A stretch of DNA of 64,000 bases from assembly GCF_916700565.1 (NCBI RefSeq), contig NZ_CAKAKO010000004.1, forward strand, positions 620,001-684,000. The letters are read 5' to 3'. Of the stretch, positions 63,003 to 64,000 are shown one piece after another. The notes beneath the pieces are model-generated. The model did not search any database. It was not told where the DNA came from and was given only the letters and a program-made list of their open reading frames with translations. Both the position numbers and the translations under genes were made by a program. The DNA comes from Xenophilus sp. Marseille-Q4582. Lineage in GTDB: Bacteria; Pseudomonadota; Gammaproteobacteria; Burkholderiales; Burkholderiaceae_C. The first letter of the stretch is position 1. Each line of letters opens with the position of its first letter.

Positions 63003-64000
63003 ATGACAGACCGACAGCCTGCACCCGCTCCTGCGCCCGCCCGCCTTTCCCTGGTCGATGCCTGCGCCGATGCGTCCCTCCATCTGCTCGAACGCAACCT
63101 GAGCCGCCACGGCATCCTCGCGGCCTCGCCCACCGAAGCCGCGGCCGCGCGGCGCTATACGCGCATCTTCGGGCGCGACGCGGCCATCTGCGTGATGGCC
63201 ATGTGCGGCAGCGGCAGCGCGGCGCTGGAGGCGGGGGCGGTGGCCAGCCTCGACGCGCTGGCGGCGCAGCAGGCGGACAACGGCCAGATTCCCAAGTACG
63301 TGGACCCGCACGGGCAGGACGCCGATTTCTGGTACCTGGGCTGCATCGACGCCACGCTGTGGTGGCTGATCGCGGTCGATCACGTGCGCGCGAGCGGGCG
63401 GGTCGAAGCCGGCCGCTGGGGTGCGCAGGTGGCGCTGGCACTGCAGTGGCTGCACGCGCAGGAGCACCAGCATTTCCGGCTGCTGCAGCAGAACGAGGCC
63501 AGCGACTGGGCCGACATCATGCCGCGCTCGGGCTTCGTGCTCTACACCAACGCGCTGTGGTTCGAGGTCAAGCGCCGCTTCGGACTGCCGCATGCCGAGG
63601 CCACGCGGCACCATTTCAATCACCTGTTCAACCCTTTCCAGCGCGACCTGCCCGAGTACCACCGCGGCCGCTTGCTGCGCCACTATGCGCGCCGCGGCCG
63701 CCGCGACCCGGGCATGTACCTGAGCTTCGTGAACCTGTCGTTCGTGGGGGACGAGGGCGACGTGTTCGGCAATTTGCTGGCGCTGCTGTTCGGCCTGGCC
63801 GACGAGGCGATGGCCCACCGCATCGTGCACACCGTCGAGCGCGCCCAGGCGGCCGAGCCCTGGCCCGTGCGCGTCGCGCTGCATCCGTTGTCGCCGGGGC
63901 ATCCGCTGTGGCGGGCCTACATGGGCCGCCATCAGCAGAACCTGGCGCACCAGTACCACAACGGCGGTCTCTGGCCTTTCGTGGGCGGCTACTGGGTGAT
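63003..64000 (+). CDS. Glycoside hydrolase-like (alpha/alpha)6 protein (3' partial)
   Basis: The gene runs off the right edge; 332 residues are visible. They form an (alpha/alpha)6-barrel pattern as in GH63/GH100-type invertases and amylo-alpha-1,6-glucosidases: RYTRIFGRDAAICVMAM near residue 55, NGQIPKYVDPHGQDADFWYLGCIDATLWWL around 95-125, NEASDWADIMPRSGFVLYTNAL (with candidate catalytic Asp in DWAD), and HNGGLWPFVGGYWV at the edge. It would hydrolyse a sugar linkage, perhaps sucrose or a glucan; which one needs the missing part. The ATG at 63003 follows 300 non-coding bases. No signal peptide is seen, so it is probably cytoplasmic. Confidence 0.75.
   Translation, partial: MTDRQPAPAPAPARLSLVDACADASLHLLERNLSRHGILAASPTEAAAARRYTRIFGRDAAICVMAMCGSGSAALEAGAVASLDALAAQQADNGQIPKYVDPHGQDADFWYLGCIDATLWWLIAVDHVRASGRVEAGRWGAQVALALQWLHAQEHQHFRLLQQNEASDWADIMPRSGFVLYTNALWFEVKRRFGLPHAEATRHHFNHLFNPFQRDLPEYHRGRLLRHYARRGRRDPGMYLSFVNLSFVGDEGDVFGNLLALLFGLADEAMAHRIVHTVERAQAAEPWPVRVALHPLSPGHPLWRAYMGRHQQNLAHQYHNGGLWPFVGGYWV

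Overview
The window is about 64 kb of very GC-rich, densely coding DNA from a Gram-negative bacterium. I place it in the Burkholderiales, most likely a Comamonadaceae-type genome. The grounds are Tct/Bug transport genes, a LolCD lipoprotein-release pair, a groESL operon under CIRCE, a 447-residue GdhA, and a dispersed short GC-rich repeat that runs in frame through genes. The placement is an inference from gene content; there is no rRNA gene here. I found no tRNA, rRNA, CRISPR array or prophage.

Left part (1-20 kb): the end of an isopropylmalate/tartrate dehydrogenase-family gene and a Bug (TctC-type) binding protein. Then come a penicillin-amidase-type lipoprotein with an intact IS5-family element (TTAG target duplication) just upstream of it, and an AraC-family regulator broken by a frameshift and a stop. 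A leftward block follows: a phosphoglycerate-mutase-like gene, recJ, a two-component pair and tctBA. The first three junctions in that block are 4-base GTGA overlaps. Diverging from it are lolC/lolD, then gdhA, a PLP-dependent D-amino-acid enzyme and an NTF2-like protein. recJ and lolD carry in-frame copies of the dispersed repeat.

Middle (20-43 kb): an SDR; a leftward S1C protease-MoxR-DUF58-VWA operon; tatD; a secreted LEA-type protein made of ten 11-residue repeats; and a 2538-residue multi-domain extracellular nuclease with features of type I secretion. After these come a hypoxanthine-DNA glycosylase, a spermidine-synthase-like protein, an orphan GspE/PilB ATPase, a second tctBA pair nearly identical in layout to the first, and groESL with CIRCE and a matching promoter.

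Right part (43-64 kb): a BrkB-type membrane protein, then a tightly overlapping YqcI/YcgG (GntA-like)-DUF1989-RecQ unit that may link guanidino-compound chemistry with a helicase. A 3-methyladenine glycosylase and a truncated DUF72 gene follow. The rest looks like a stress-survival region: DUF892, DUF4142-like, DUF2243, LigD, Ku, DUF3606, a RecB-type nuclease fused to a DinG-type helicase, hemerythrin, GNAT and UspA genes. It is interrupted by an IS1595-family element and a 176-bp palindromic element. The window ends inside a glycoside-hydrolase-like gene.

DNA repair is strongly represented (RecJ, RecQ, two base-excision glycosylases, LigD/Ku, nuclease-helicase), as are envelope and stress proteins.
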